From SIG78 sp045635745 (GTDB lineage Bacteria; Verrucomicrobiota; Lentisphaeria; Victivallales; Victivallaceae), in assembly GCA_045635745.1 (NCBI GenBank), contig JAZTWG010000052.1, forward strand, positions 1 through 33,038: a stretch of 33,038 bases of DNA, in the 5' to 3' direction. How positions within the stretch are numbered: position 1 is the first letter of the stretch; each line of letters begins with the position of its first letter. The translations under genes and the position numbers were made by a program. The notes beneath the pieces were generated by a model, which searched no databases, was not told the DNA's origin, and saw only the letters and a list, made by a program, of their open reading frames with translations. Below are positions 24,389 through 31,863 of the stretch, one piece after another.

Positions 24389-26254
24389 ATGATGAAGAAA
24401 AAAGTACAAAAACTCGTTCTCTCGTCCAAGACGATGCTTGAATTCATTGATGATTTGAGCAATGAACAGCTGGAACTGGCAGCCAATGAGCTTGACCGTC
24501 TGGTACTGACCCGCTTTGCCGGCAAAGCGGTGCAGGATCAGAATGTTTTTGTCAAGTTCGATGTCAAAGAAAAAGCGGAAGGTTTCTCCGTCAAAGCCGC
24601 CGCTGATACGCTGATTTTCTCCGCTCCGACTGCATTGGAAATCATTTATGCGGTATACGATTTTGCCGAAGAATATCTGGGCTACACCTTCTTTGAACCC
24701 GGCGTGGATACACTGGAACAGTTCGGCGGCAAGGTGGAGTTGAAAACCACCGGCTACCTTATCCGCAACCGCAAACCGCTGTTGAGCGTCCGTGGCTTTG
24801 TGCAGGAGTTTCCGTTCAGCGAAGATAACTATGTGATCGGCGACTGGATGGTAAAAAACAAGCTCAACTATGTTGAAACCTGGATGAAGTATTACGACCA
24901 CATCGACCAGGATCTGATCGACTATTACCGGGTACGCGGCATTACCATCGAAAGCGGACACCACAACTTCAGCTATCTTATCCCGGCTGAAAAATACGCT
25001 GCCGATCATCCGGAATTTTTTGCTGAACGCAACGGTGAACGCATCAAACCCTCCTCCAGCAAAACCCCAAATTCCCTGCTGTTGAGCGAACAATTGTGCA
25101 CCACCAACCCGGAATTGCGGGAAGAACTGGTCAAAAACCTTATTGAATACGGCAAAAAACACCCGGAAGTCACCAACGTCGGCTTGATTCCCAACGATGG
25201 TTTCGGCTGGTGCGAATGTTCCGAATGCAGCAAATTCTACGACAAAAACCGCAAAGGCGAACTTTACAGCCTTGCCGAACACGTCTATTTAGCCGGCGAA
25301 ATCTATCATGATCTGGTAACATATGTCTGCCGCCGACTCAAGGAAGAAGGCTGCACGCTCAATGTAACGCTCTGTGCCTACATCAACTACTGCTATCCCA
25401 CCGAAAATATGTATCTTGAAAAAGGTATGACCGTGGAAATGGCCAATTACTGGCGCTGTATCAATCACAAGATCGACGATCCGGAATGCCCCGTCAACTC
25501 CCGTTATGCCAAAGATATTGAAGCGTGGACCAAAGTCAAACGCGGCGGCAATGTGGTGATCTATGAATATTATATGGGCGTGAACTTCTACATTTCACTG
25601 CCGATGATCCATACCGAAAAGATTTTTGATGAAGTTGCCTGGTATCACGAAACCGGCGTGGACGGCATTATCACCCAGTTCCACTTGCCCCATTGGAGCG
25701 TCTACGGCATCAACTATTACACGATGGCGAACGCTATGTACGGCAAAAAACGCAATACCGTGCTGAACAAGATGAACAAGGCTCTTTTCAACGACGATGC
25801 GGCCGAAGGTAAACGCTTCTATGCCAAGCTGGATAAACTCGTACATTCAGCCGGCAAGTGCCACATACCCTACCCCTACAGTCTGTTCAGCCGCACCGAA
25901 CTCAAGGATTACAAAGCAATGAAACGCCTTGCCGAAAAGCTCTGTGCTAAAATGCCGCGTGATGATTTCCGCAAAGATCTCGTGCTGTGGATGGAATATT
26001 TAATCCGCTTCAAGACTTTCTTCGACGATTACAACGCAGGAAAAGCCGGACTGAAAGAGATCAAAGCATTCCAGAAATGGGCACAGAACAAGTGTTCCAA
26101 ACGCCCGGTTCTGCGTATGCCCAGCTTCAACAGCTACACCAATAAGATCATCAAGCAGCTTGAAGAAGGCAAAAAGTGGGTGCATTTCGGGTTGGATTGG
26201 GAAGATGCGTATGTCATCAAACACCATAACGGCATTTTGAGCAAAGACGCCTGA
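24389..26254 (+). CDS. DUF4838 domain-containing protein (glycosidase-like), copy 2
   Basis: 621 residues, colinear over its full length with the upstream gene and clearly a tandem duplicate. Whole blocks are shared almost exactly, for example AERNGERIKPSSSK, LLLSEQLCTTNPELREELVK, NDGFGWCEC, NYWRCINHKI.DPECPVNS, and the C-terminal EGKKW.HFGLDWEDAYVIKH. Differences include a three-residue insertion after PSSSK and a changed HH for GGH before NFSYLIPAEKY. Like copy 1 it has no export signal. The putative active-site region (HNFS/HNFSY, the WCECxxC cysteines) is intact in both, so neither looks decayed, and they may differ in substrate. A hairpin terminator follows at 26276. Confidence 0.78.
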   Translation: MMKKKVQKLVLSSKTMLEFIDDLSNEQLELAANELDRLVLTRFAGKAVQDQNVFVKFDVKEKAEGFSVKAAADTLIFSAPTALEIIYAVYDFAEEYLGYTFFEPGVDTLEQFGGKVELKTTGYLIRNRKPLLSVRGFVQEFPFSEDNYVIGDWMVKNKLNYVETWMKYYDHIDQDLIDYYRVRGITIESGHHNFSYLIPAEKYAADHPEFFAERNGERIKPSSSKTPNSLLLSEQLCTTNPELREELVKNLIEYGKKHPEVTNVGLIPNDGFGWCECSECSKFYDKNRKGELYSLAEHVYLAGEIYHDLVTYVCRRLKEEGCTLNVTLCAYINYCYPTENMYLEKGMTVEMANYWRCINHKIDDPECPVNSRYAKDIEAWTKVKRGGNVVIYEYYMGVNFYISLPMIHTEKIFDEVAWYHETGVDGIITQFHLPHWSVYGINYYTMANAMYGKKRNTVLNKMNKALFNDDAAEGKRFYAKLDKLVHSAGKCHIPYPYSLFSRTELKDYKAMKRLAEKLCAKMPRDDFRKDLVLWMEYLIRFKTFFDDYNAGKAGLKEIKAFQKWAQNKCSKRPVLRMPSFNSYTNKIIKQLEEGKKWVHFGLDWEDAYVIKHHNGILSKDA

Positions 26255-26275
26255 AAATAAAATAAAAAATCCAAT

Positions 26276-26312
26276 GCAGCATCCGTTGAGCAATCAGCGG
26301 ATGCTGCTCTTT
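26276..26312 (+). terminator. Probable terminator after the DUF4838 pair
   Basis: A perfect 10-base-pair stem, GCAGCATCCG (26276-26285) with CGGATGCTGC (26298-26307), has a 12-base loop and is followed by a short TCTTT. It lies 21 bases after the stop of copy 2 and 24 bases before the SDR start. The T tract is weak, so partial readthrough into the SDR gene is likely. Confidence 0.6.
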
Positions 26313-26336
26313 ACAACTCTGTTTGGGGAAAATATC

Positions 26337-27068
26337 ATGGAAAATTCACTTGCCGGCAAAGTTGCTGTTCTTACCGGAGCCGGCGGCGGCATCGGCCGGG
26401 CCACAGCTGAAAAACTGGCCGGAAAGCAAATGAAAATCGCCCTGCTCGGCGGCAATAATCAGAAAAATCTGCATGAAACAGCCGACATCGTAAAACAATA
26501 TACCGAGTGCCTGATCCTGCCGGGTGATTTGACTCAAGACAGCTTTATTACAGAAAATATAAGCAGAATAATTGAGCAATTTCACGGCATCGATCTGCTG
26601 CTCAACAATGCCGGCGTAGCCCAGAGTACTGCGTTTGAAGATATAACGCTTGCCGAATTCGACCGGATTATGGCAATCAATCTGCGGGTGCCTTTTATGC
26701 TGACAAAAGCCGCATTGCCTTATCTCAAAAAATCGGCAATGCCAACTATAATCAACATAGCCTCGGTCGTCAGTCATGCCGGATACCCCCTGCAAAGCAT
26801 TTACACTGCCAGCAAACATGCGCTGTTGGGTATGACCAAAAGTCTGGCGGCAGAATATTACAAAGATAATATAAGGATCCACGCTATTGCGCCCGGCGGC
26901 GTTTACACCAATATGGTAAAAATATCCCGGCCGGATCTGACCGGAGAAGGTATGATCCAACCAGAAGAAATCGCTGATATAATCGATTTTCTGCTGACCC
27001 ATCGCGGCAATGCAGTAATCGATGAAATACTCGTCCACCGGGTAAACAAACAACCGTTTCTGGTTTGA
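26337..27068 (+). CDS. SDR-family NAD(P)-dependent oxidoreductase
   Basis: 243 residues from the ATG at 26337 (TTGGGGAAA upstream); the reading frame is open further upstream but the extension crosses the terminator hairpin and adds no family sequence. Short-chain dehydrogenase/reductase motifs are complete: cofactor loop TGAGGGIG, LLNNAGVA, the catalytic Ser in NIASVVSHAG, and YTASK with the catalytic Tyr and Lys. It also has the PGGVYTNM segment after the active site. The substrate is not predictable; sugars and 3-oxoacyl compounds are common for this class. Proximity to the DUF4838 genes suggests sugar metabolism, as an inference. It converges on the pseudopilin gene, with a shared terminator between them. 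Confidence 0.88.
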   Translation: MENSLAGKVAVLTGAGGGIGRATAEKLAGKQMKIALLGGNNQKNLHETADIVKQYTECLILPGDLTQDSFITENISRIIEQFHGIDLLLNNAGVAQSTAFEDITLAEFDRIMAINLRVPFMLTKAALPYLKKSAMPTIINIASVVSHAGYPLQSIYTASKHALLGMTKSLAAEYYKDNIRIHAIAPGGVYTNMVKISRPDLTGEGMIQPEEIADIIDFLLTHRGNAVIDEILVHRVNKQPFLV

Positions 27069-27075
27069 ACAGAAT

Positions 27076-27109
27076 AAAAAAAAGAGGAGGCTCAAACGAG
27101 CCTCCTCTT
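27076..27109 (-). terminator. Bidirectional terminator between SDR and pseudopilin genes
   Basis: A 12-base-pair stem (27082-27093 with 27098-27109) around an AAAC loop. On the minus strand it is followed by a run of T (27076-27083), so it is strong for the pseudopilin gene. On the plus strand it follows the SDR stop by 13 bases but has only a short T tract. Confidence 0.8.
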
Positions 27110-27127
27110 CCTGAACCCGGACTATTA

Positions 27128-27877
27128 TTATTCAGGACTGTTGGCAGATGTTGTTGCATTCTGATCAAAATAAGTATCAAAACCGTGCTGATAGGCGGTT
27201 TCTTTTTTAACAGAGCCGCAATGACCGTCAGCATAAACAACATTGGCTTGTTTGCCGTGGACCAGATTTACATGACCGCCGGCGCCGTCGCGCTGAATAA
27301 TGTACCATTGGGTAATGCCCATTGTACCGCCCTGATCTTTAACACAATCGGTCAGCATCGGCACAATAGTGGCATCTGCCAGCGCCCCCGGATTAATGAA
27401 CAAACTGGCGGTGACCGATCCGCCGCCGGCGCTAAAACCGTTTTTGCCATTTTCAACCAGTTTTTTGCCGGAGTTGGTCGGATCAGGCATATAGCCCAAT
27501 GCTCCGTAGGTATAAGATTGATGCGTATTTTTTACCCCGGCAGGGTGCGGAACTGAAGGGCAACGGATACTTGCTCCGGTAAAATCCTGAAAATCCTCGG
27601 CATCATATTTTCCATAAAGAAAATCCGCCCAACGCCGGCTGCTGCCGCCGCTCAAATAATAATTCAACCCGATCCATCCGTTATTATCAATTTCGTAAGC
27701 AGCAAAAGCGATGCCATGCTGTTTAAGATTACCGGTACAGTTAGCTGAACGTGCACGCTCCCGGGCTGCAGAAAGTGCCGGCAGCAGCATTGCCGCCAGA
27801 ATGGCAATAATGGCAATCACCACCAGAAGTTCAATCAATGTGAATCTTGTAAATTTAACTTTCAAGCCTGTTTTCAT
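27128..27877 (-). CDS. Prepilin-type N-terminal cleavage/methylation protein (pseudopilin-like, DUF1559-type)
   Basis: 249 residues. After a short basic leader (MKTGLKVKFTR) comes FTLIELLVVIAIIAILAAML, a class III (type IV prepilin) signal and hydrophobic helix with the conserved Glu at +5. The residue at -1 is Arg rather than the usual Gly. The rest has the features of DUF1559/GspG-like proteins abundant in Planctomycetes and Lentisphaerae: ARSANCTGNLKQHGIAFAAY after the helix, and near the end VHGKQANVVYADGHCGSV, the family's H...ADGH motif. Such proteins are exported and inserted in the inner membrane; their large families in these phyla have no settled function. Single gene with its own promoter and terminator; EIDNNGW resembles the conserved YA.D..G.. 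region of the family. Confidence 0.85.
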   Translation of the reverse strand: MKTGLKVKFTRFTLIELLVVIAIIAILAAMLLPALSAARERARSANCTGNLKQHGIAFAAYEIDNNGWIGLNYYLSGGSSRRWADFLYGKYDAEDFQDFTGASIRCPSVPHPAGVKNTHQSYTYGALGYMPDPTNSGKKLVENGKNGFSAGGGSVTASLFINPGALADATIVPMLTDCVKDQGGTMGITQWYIIQRDGAGGHVNLVHGKQANVVYADGHCGSVKKETAYQHGFDTYFDQNATTSANSPE

Positions 27878-27936
27878 AAAAATTCCTTAAATACAGTTGA
27901 ATATTTATTCTTGAAATCGAAACAATATATTTCATT

Positions 27937-27964
27937 AAAATACACCATATATCGCAGTTTGCAA
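27937..27964 (-). promoter_or_regulatory. Candidate promoter of the pseudopilin gene
   Basis: On the minus strand TTGCAA (27959-27964) and TATTTT (27937-27942) are 16 bases apart, about 60 bases upstream of the ATG. Prediction from sequence only, in AT-rich DNA. Confidence 0.4.
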
Positions 27965-28048
27965 ACATAAATTCAGCGAAAAAGTTTCACAGATTGAAAA
28001 AACGCAATATTTCCGAAAAGATTTGGAGATAAAAAAGCGCTTTTCAAT

Positions 28049-28076
28049 TTGAAGTTTTCCAAAACCATGCTATATT
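28049..28076 (+). promoter_or_regulatory. Promoter of the rpmH-rnpA-yidD-yidC-khpB cluster
   Basis: TTGAAG (28049-28054) and TATATT (28071-28076) are 16 bases apart, with TGC directly before the -10. The expected start near 28083 gives a leader of about 64 bases before rpmH. Confidence 0.6.
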
Positions 28077-28146
28077 ATGCTTTCAGTTATTGTATTTGCA
28101 AAGTTTTTTTAGACTTTATTAAACCTGAAAAAAAGGAAGTTATATC

Positions 28147-28281
28147 ATGAAAAGAACTTATCAGCCGTCGAACCGCAGAAGAAAACGTCGTCTGGGCTTT
28201 ATGGCCCGCATGGCTACCAAAGGTGGCCGCCTGGTCCTGAAACGCCGCCGTATGAAGGGTCGCGCAAAACTTTCTGCGTAA
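28147..28281 (+). CDS. rpmH: 50S ribosomal protein L34
   Basis: A 44-residue, very basic protein beginning MKRTYQPSNRRRKRRLGFMA and ending in KGRAKLSA, which is the universal L34 pattern (a slightly modified HGFRARM segment reads LGFMARM). L34 is a late-assembling protein of the large ribosomal subunit. AAGGA lies about 10 bases upstream of the ATG. It heads the conserved rpmH-rnpA-yidD-yidC-khpB order; dnaA, which often lies upstream of rpmH, is absent here. Confidence 0.97.
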   Translation: MKRTYQPSNRRRKRRLGFMARMATKGGRLVLKRRRMKGRAKLSA

Positions 28282-28289
28282 AAGTTACG

Positions 28290-28679
28290 ATGGATTGTCC
28301 CGGTGAAAAAGTTCCGGAACCCAGATACCGCCTGCTGAAAAGCGACAAATTGACCCTTAAAACCGACTTCGATGCGGTAAAGGAAAATGGTCGCTCCGCA
28401 GCAGGCGCTTTGTTGGTGGCAGCTGCTGCTGTTTCGGAAAACGGTACTTTACAGGCAGGTGTTATATGCGGCAGAAAATTCTGCCTGAAAGCGGTAGTCC
28501 GCAATCGGGCGCGTCGCCTGGTGTGGGAAAGCTTCCGCATGCTCAAGAGCGAGATCAAACCATGCCGTCTGGTCTTCATACCCCGCCAACGGATAAAGCA
28601 AGCTCAATGTGCCGATGTAACGCGCGAGTTGAGAAAACTGCTCCGCAAACTGGATCTGCTCCGAGACCCGGAAGATTGA
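28290..28679 (+). CDS. rnpA: Ribonuclease P protein component
   Basis: 129 residues, beginning 8 bases after rpmH. The protein subunit of RNase P binds the catalytic RNA and helps remove 5' leaders from pre-tRNAs. The hallmark RNR motif is present in VVRNRARRLVWESFR, and the N-terminal RLLKSDKLTLKTDFDAV fits the usual L-K-xx-DF start of the fold. It is slightly longer than many family members because of an N-terminal extension (MDCPGEKVPEP). Its stop codon overlaps the proposed TTG start of yidD. Confidence 0.93.
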   Translation: MDCPGEKVPEPRYRLLKSDKLTLKTDFDAVKENGRSAAGALLVAAAAVSENGTLQAGVICGRKFCLKAVVRNRARRLVWESFRMLKSEIKPCRLVFIPRQRIKQAQCADVTRELRKLLRKLDLLRDPED

Positions 28680-28924
28680 GCAAAGCAGCAATATTTCTGC
28701 CCTTATTGCTCATAAGGGCATATCAGCTCACCCTGTCGCCATACATCGGGCAATGCTGCCGCTTCACACCAAGCTGTTCGCATTATGCAACAGAAGCACT
28801 TAAAACTCATGGTTTCTGGCGCGGAACATTTTTAACGATTTACCGGCTGTTGCGTTGTCAGCCGTGGTGCAAGGGAGGATACGACCCCGTACCGCCAGCA
28901 AAAAAGCAACGTCCGAAAGGTTGA
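28676..28924 (+). CDS. yidD: Membrane protein insertion efficiency factor YidD
   Basis: The YidD core is unmistakable: AYQLTLSPYIGQCCRFTPSC, then SHYATEALKTHG, then RLLRCQPWCKGGYDPVP, with the conserved cysteines. YidD is a small amphipathic inner-membrane protein that assists YidC. The frame stays open far upstream through rnpA, but that part is out-of-frame rnpA sequence. I place the start at the TTG at 28676, which overlaps the rnpA stop (TTGA), has CCGGAAG just upstream, and gives 82 residues, the usual family length. A more upstream ATG cannot be excluded. Confidence 0.85.
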   Translation: MSKAAIFLPLLLIRAYQLTLSPYIGQCCRFTPSCSHYATEALKTHGFWRGTFLTIYRLLRCQPWCKGGYDPVPPAKKQRPKG

Positions 28925-29050
28925 TGCCCCATTGAGGGCGATAATGGTATTTCAATAAACATATAATCTGTCATCCAGTGGAACATCCGGTAAAAGTTGA
29001 AATGTTCCGCAAAAGAAATATGGCAGATCATCAAAAGAAGGCATTTTATT

Positions 29051-30790
29051 TTGAATTGGGATAAACAAAGCATAATAGCAGTAGTCCTCGGCGGCGCTGT
29101 TTTGGTATTGTGGTATATGTTCGGTGCAGATATGGTAAAACAGTCTGCGCCCCCTGCCCCGCCGGCAGTTCAGACTCAAACAACCCAGCCGGCAGCAGAT
29201 AATAAAGCGGCAGTTCCGGCTGCAGCGACAGAAAAAGCTCTCAACAGCACACAGCTTAAAGCCATGGAAATGGTAACCGTTTCCGGCAAGCAGGCTTCCT
29301 ACACTTTTCAGCCGGTCAGCGGCACGCTGGAAAGAGTAACTTTCAATAATAACTTTTTCAAGCATGACCGCAAACAGGCGCTGGAAATCACCAATGAACT
29401 GCCCAAACTGGCTGGATATGCGGCTGAATACGGCACATTCGGGATCCGCAGCGAACGCAATTTCCTTACCACGGTAAAAGTTCTCCAGAGCCAGAAAATC
29501 AGCGATAAAGAGTATATGCTTTCGCGCCTGCTCCGCGATACAACCGGTACTGAATTCATTGCAATAACCCGTTACAAAGTGCTTGACAATTATCAGGTAC
29601 AGATGAATCTTACCATTGCCAATCCCGGCAAAAAAGCATTGATAATCCCGGAATTGAATATTTCAGCGGGCGATCTCCAGCAGTGGCATAATCTTTCCGG
29701 CGATAAAAAAAGCAATTCGCAGGAATTGCACACCATCGAATACTGTACTATGAGCGGCAAGGTAAAAAATGAAGAAGCCGGAGCCGATAACGATGACTGG
29801 AGCGAACTGAACGGCAAAAATGTCCGCTGGTTCGGTGTGGTAAACCGCTTTTTCGCCCAGCTGATGAGCTGTAATGAAGCGGTCAAACTGCAGGCAGACC
29901 GGGTCGTATATCCGGAAAACAATAAAGAATTCATCGTCTGCACCTCGGCATTGCTGAACTCTTTTACCCTGGCACCGCAAGCAACTAAAGAATTCAGTTT
30001 CAAGTATTATCTCGGGCCCAAACAGCCGAAGGCGTTGCGGGATTTTGATTCCGAAGCAACCGAAGTGATGCATTTGGGCTGGTTTCCCATTGATTTTCTG
30101 GCCTATATCATGCTGGCGATTCTGAACTGGCTCTACGGCGCGATCAATTCGTGGGGCTGGAGCATCATTCTGCTTACGCTGCTGATCCGCACGATCTTCT
30201 TCCCGGTAACAATGAAAGCCAACGCCTCCATGCGTGAAATGTCGGCATTATCGCCAAAACTCAAAGAGATCCGCGAAAAATATAAAGATGAACCGATGGT
30301 TGCACAGGCAAAAATGTCGGAACTTTATAAAGAACACAAGGTCAATCCTATGGGCGGATGTCTGCCGATGCTGATACAGATCCCGGTGTTTATTGCGTTG
30401 TACTACGCATTGGGCAGCGCGGCAGAGCTGCGGCAACAGAGTTTCTGGTGGATCAACGATCTGGCCCAGCCGGATACGGTATGTCACATTTTTGGTCTGG
30501 CAATCAATCCGCTGATCATAGCTTGGACCTTGCTGATGGTCGTTCAGCAAAAACTTACGCCGACAGCCATGGATCCCATGCAGGCCAAAGTAATGTTGGC
30601 AATGCCGCTGGTAATGCTGTTTATACTCTACACACTGCCGGCCGCACTGACTTTGTACTGGACAGTAAGTCAGATTTTCAGTATTGCCCAAATGATTTAT
30701 CAAAATAAGGTAAAAAAGGCCGAAGATGCCAAGCGCAAGGCTAAAGAAGAAGCAAACAATGCGGACAAACCCAAGATCGTCCGCTCATAA
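29051..30790 (+). CDS. yidC: Membrane protein insertase YidC
   Basis: 579 residues from a TTG at 29051, chosen because AGAAGG lies 9 bases upstream and the protein then begins NWDKQSIIAVVLGGAVLVLW, the usual N-terminal anchor of Gram-negative YidC. A longer reading from 28997 lacks these supports. After an anchor helix and linker comes a large periplasmic beta domain (about 60-350), then the conserved insertase core. There, WSIILLTLLIRTIFFPVTMK contains the groove arginine, followed by the cytoplasmic hairpin (MSALSPKLKEIREKY), VNPMGGCLPMLIQIPVFIAL and three more helices. The basic C-terminus fits ribosome contact. The large periplasmic domain indicates a two-membrane cell envelope. The gap to yidD is 126 bases and contains a small inverted repeat (GGAACAT/ATGTTCC). 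Confidence 0.95.
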   Translation: MNWDKQSIIAVVLGGAVLVLWYMFGADMVKQSAPPAPPAVQTQTTQPAADNKAAVPAAATEKALNSTQLKAMEMVTVSGKQASYTFQPVSGTLERVTFNNNFFKHDRKQALEITNELPKLAGYAAEYGTFGIRSERNFLTTVKVLQSQKISDKEYMLSRLLRDTTGTEFIAITRYKVLDNYQVQMNLTIANPGKKALIIPELNISAGDLQQWHNLSGDKKSNSQELHTIEYCTMSGKVKNEEAGADNDDWSELNGKNVRWFGVVNRFFAQLMSCNEAVKLQADRVVYPENNKEFIVCTSALLNSFTLAPQATKEFSFKYYLGPKQPKALRDFDSEATEVMHLGWFPIDFLAYIMLAILNWLYGAINSWGWSIILLTLLIRTIFFPVTMKANASMREMSALSPKLKEIREKYKDEPMVAQAKMSELYKEHKVNPMGGCLPMLIQIPVFIALYYALGSAAELRQQSFWWINDLAQPDTVCHIFGLAINPLIIAWTLLMVVQQKLTPTAMDPMQAKVMLAMPLVMLFILYTLPAALTLYWTVSQIFSIAQMIYQNKVKKAEDAKRKAKEEANNADKPKIVRS

Positions 30791-30870
30791 AAATAAATCA
30801 CACACTGCGGAAAACCGCATAACAATTTGAAAGTTGCCCAAGGAAGCAACGGAAGTTTGGGAGAATAAAA

Positions 30871-31476
30871 ATGGCAGAAACCAACTGCGAAGACATGGCA
30901 TTGAAAGCACGCAAGACTCTGGGGACCATGCTGGATTATCTGGGTCTGAATGCCGAATTGAAAGCTGAAGTAACCGAAAACAGTCTGGCTTTGAAGATCA
31001 AATCCACCGAACCCGGCCGCATTATCGGCCGTAAAGGTCAGACACTGGACAGTCTGCAGCTGCTGCTGAACCGCATTATGTTCAAAGGCGAAGAAGATTG
31101 TCCGCGTATCCGTATAGATATTGATGGCTATCCGGAATCCGGCGGCAAGAGTGATCGTCCGCGTCGTGAACGCGGCGAACGCAGCGAACGCGGAGAAAAA
31201 GGCGAACGCCGTCCGCGCCGTGAACGCCGCAGTGGCATCAGCGAAGAACAGCTTATCGAACAAGCTAAAGATGCGGCAAAAGAAGTAAAGAAGTGGGGCG
31301 AACCGGTAACCTTGCCGAAGATGAATGCCCACGATCGCCGGATCATCCATATAACCTTGGAAAACGATCCTGAAATCGTAACCGAAAGCGAAGGCGAAGG
31401 CAACCTGAAAAAGGTGGTTGTATCACTGCGGAAAGAGTCTCAAACAGCTCCGCAAACAGCCGAAGCCCAAGAATAA
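30871..31476 (+). CDS. khpB: KH-R3H RNA-binding protein (KhpB/Jag)
   Basis: 201 residues, cytosolic. A KH domain (about 15-88) has the GxxG loop in PGRIIGRKGQTLDSLQLLLN, and a C-terminal R3H domain (about 140-190) has the RxxxH core in MNAHDRRIIHITL. Between them is an Arg/Glu/Gly-rich spacer of about 30 residues (RPRRERGERSERGEKGER), longer and more charged than usual. The N-terminal Jag_N domain of Firmicutes proteins is absent, as in many Gram-negatives. KhpB binds RNA and affects cell elongation and division in species where it has been studied. It is the last gene of the rpmH cluster, with GGGAG 9 bases upstream; mnmE, which often follows, is not present. Confidence 0.93.
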   Translation: MAETNCEDMALKARKTLGTMLDYLGLNAELKAEVTENSLALKIKSTEPGRIIGRKGQTLDSLQLLLNRIMFKGEEDCPRIRIDIDGYPESGGKSDRPRRERGERSERGEKGERRPRRERRSGISEEQLIEQAKDAAKEVKKWGEPVTLPKMNAHDRRIIHITLENDPEIVTESEGEGNLKKVVVSLRKESQTAPQTAEAQE

Positions 31477-31509
31477 TCAATAATATTTTAAAAAAACTTG
31501 ATATTGAGC

Positions 31510-31537
31510 TTGAAAAAATAAAAAGTAAAGCTATATT
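31510..31537 (+). promoter_or_regulatory. Promoter of the tRNA-Pro gene
   Basis: TTGAAA (31510-31515) and TATATT (31532-31537) are 16 bases apart, with GC before the -10, placing the start about 46 bases upstream of the mature tRNA. Confidence 0.6.
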
Positions 31538-31589
31538 AAGTAACATGCCGCCGAACGGTGCATAAAGTATTGTAAAGCGGCAACCTTGT

Positions 31590-31668
<79 letters not shown>

Positions 31669-31679
31669 TTGCAGTATAT

Positions 31680-31729
31680 ACGGAATTTTAGACACGACCT
31701 TTGAGTCCTGCTGAAATTCCGTTTTTTTA
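31680..31729 (+). terminator. Intrinsic terminator of the tRNA-Pro gene
   Basis: ACGGAATTT (31680-31688) pairs with AAATTCCGT (31714-31722) around a 25-base loop, followed by a seven-base T run. It starts 13 bases after the tRNA. Confidence 0.75.
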
Positions 31730-31863
31730 TTTCCAAGCAAGAGGCAGTCTAAAAAAATCCGTATCGGGATGCAATGGTCGACGTATTTTAAGAATTCAGA
31801 AAAAATCAGATTTTCTGCTGTTGTACGATAGTTTCCGGATTATCAGAAATTTGAACCCGGCTT

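Noticed and set aside
23963..25282. A 439-codon open frame on the minus strand across the DUF4838 pair
   Set aside because: It is rich in Phe/Val/Gly as expected for the complement of the real genes, spans the junction of both, and shows no domain or start signal.
30791..30870. Small hairpin (TGCGG-AAAA-CCGCA) between yidC and khpB as a terminator
   Set aside because: The stem is only 5 base pairs and is not followed by a T run; the genes are probably co-transcribed.
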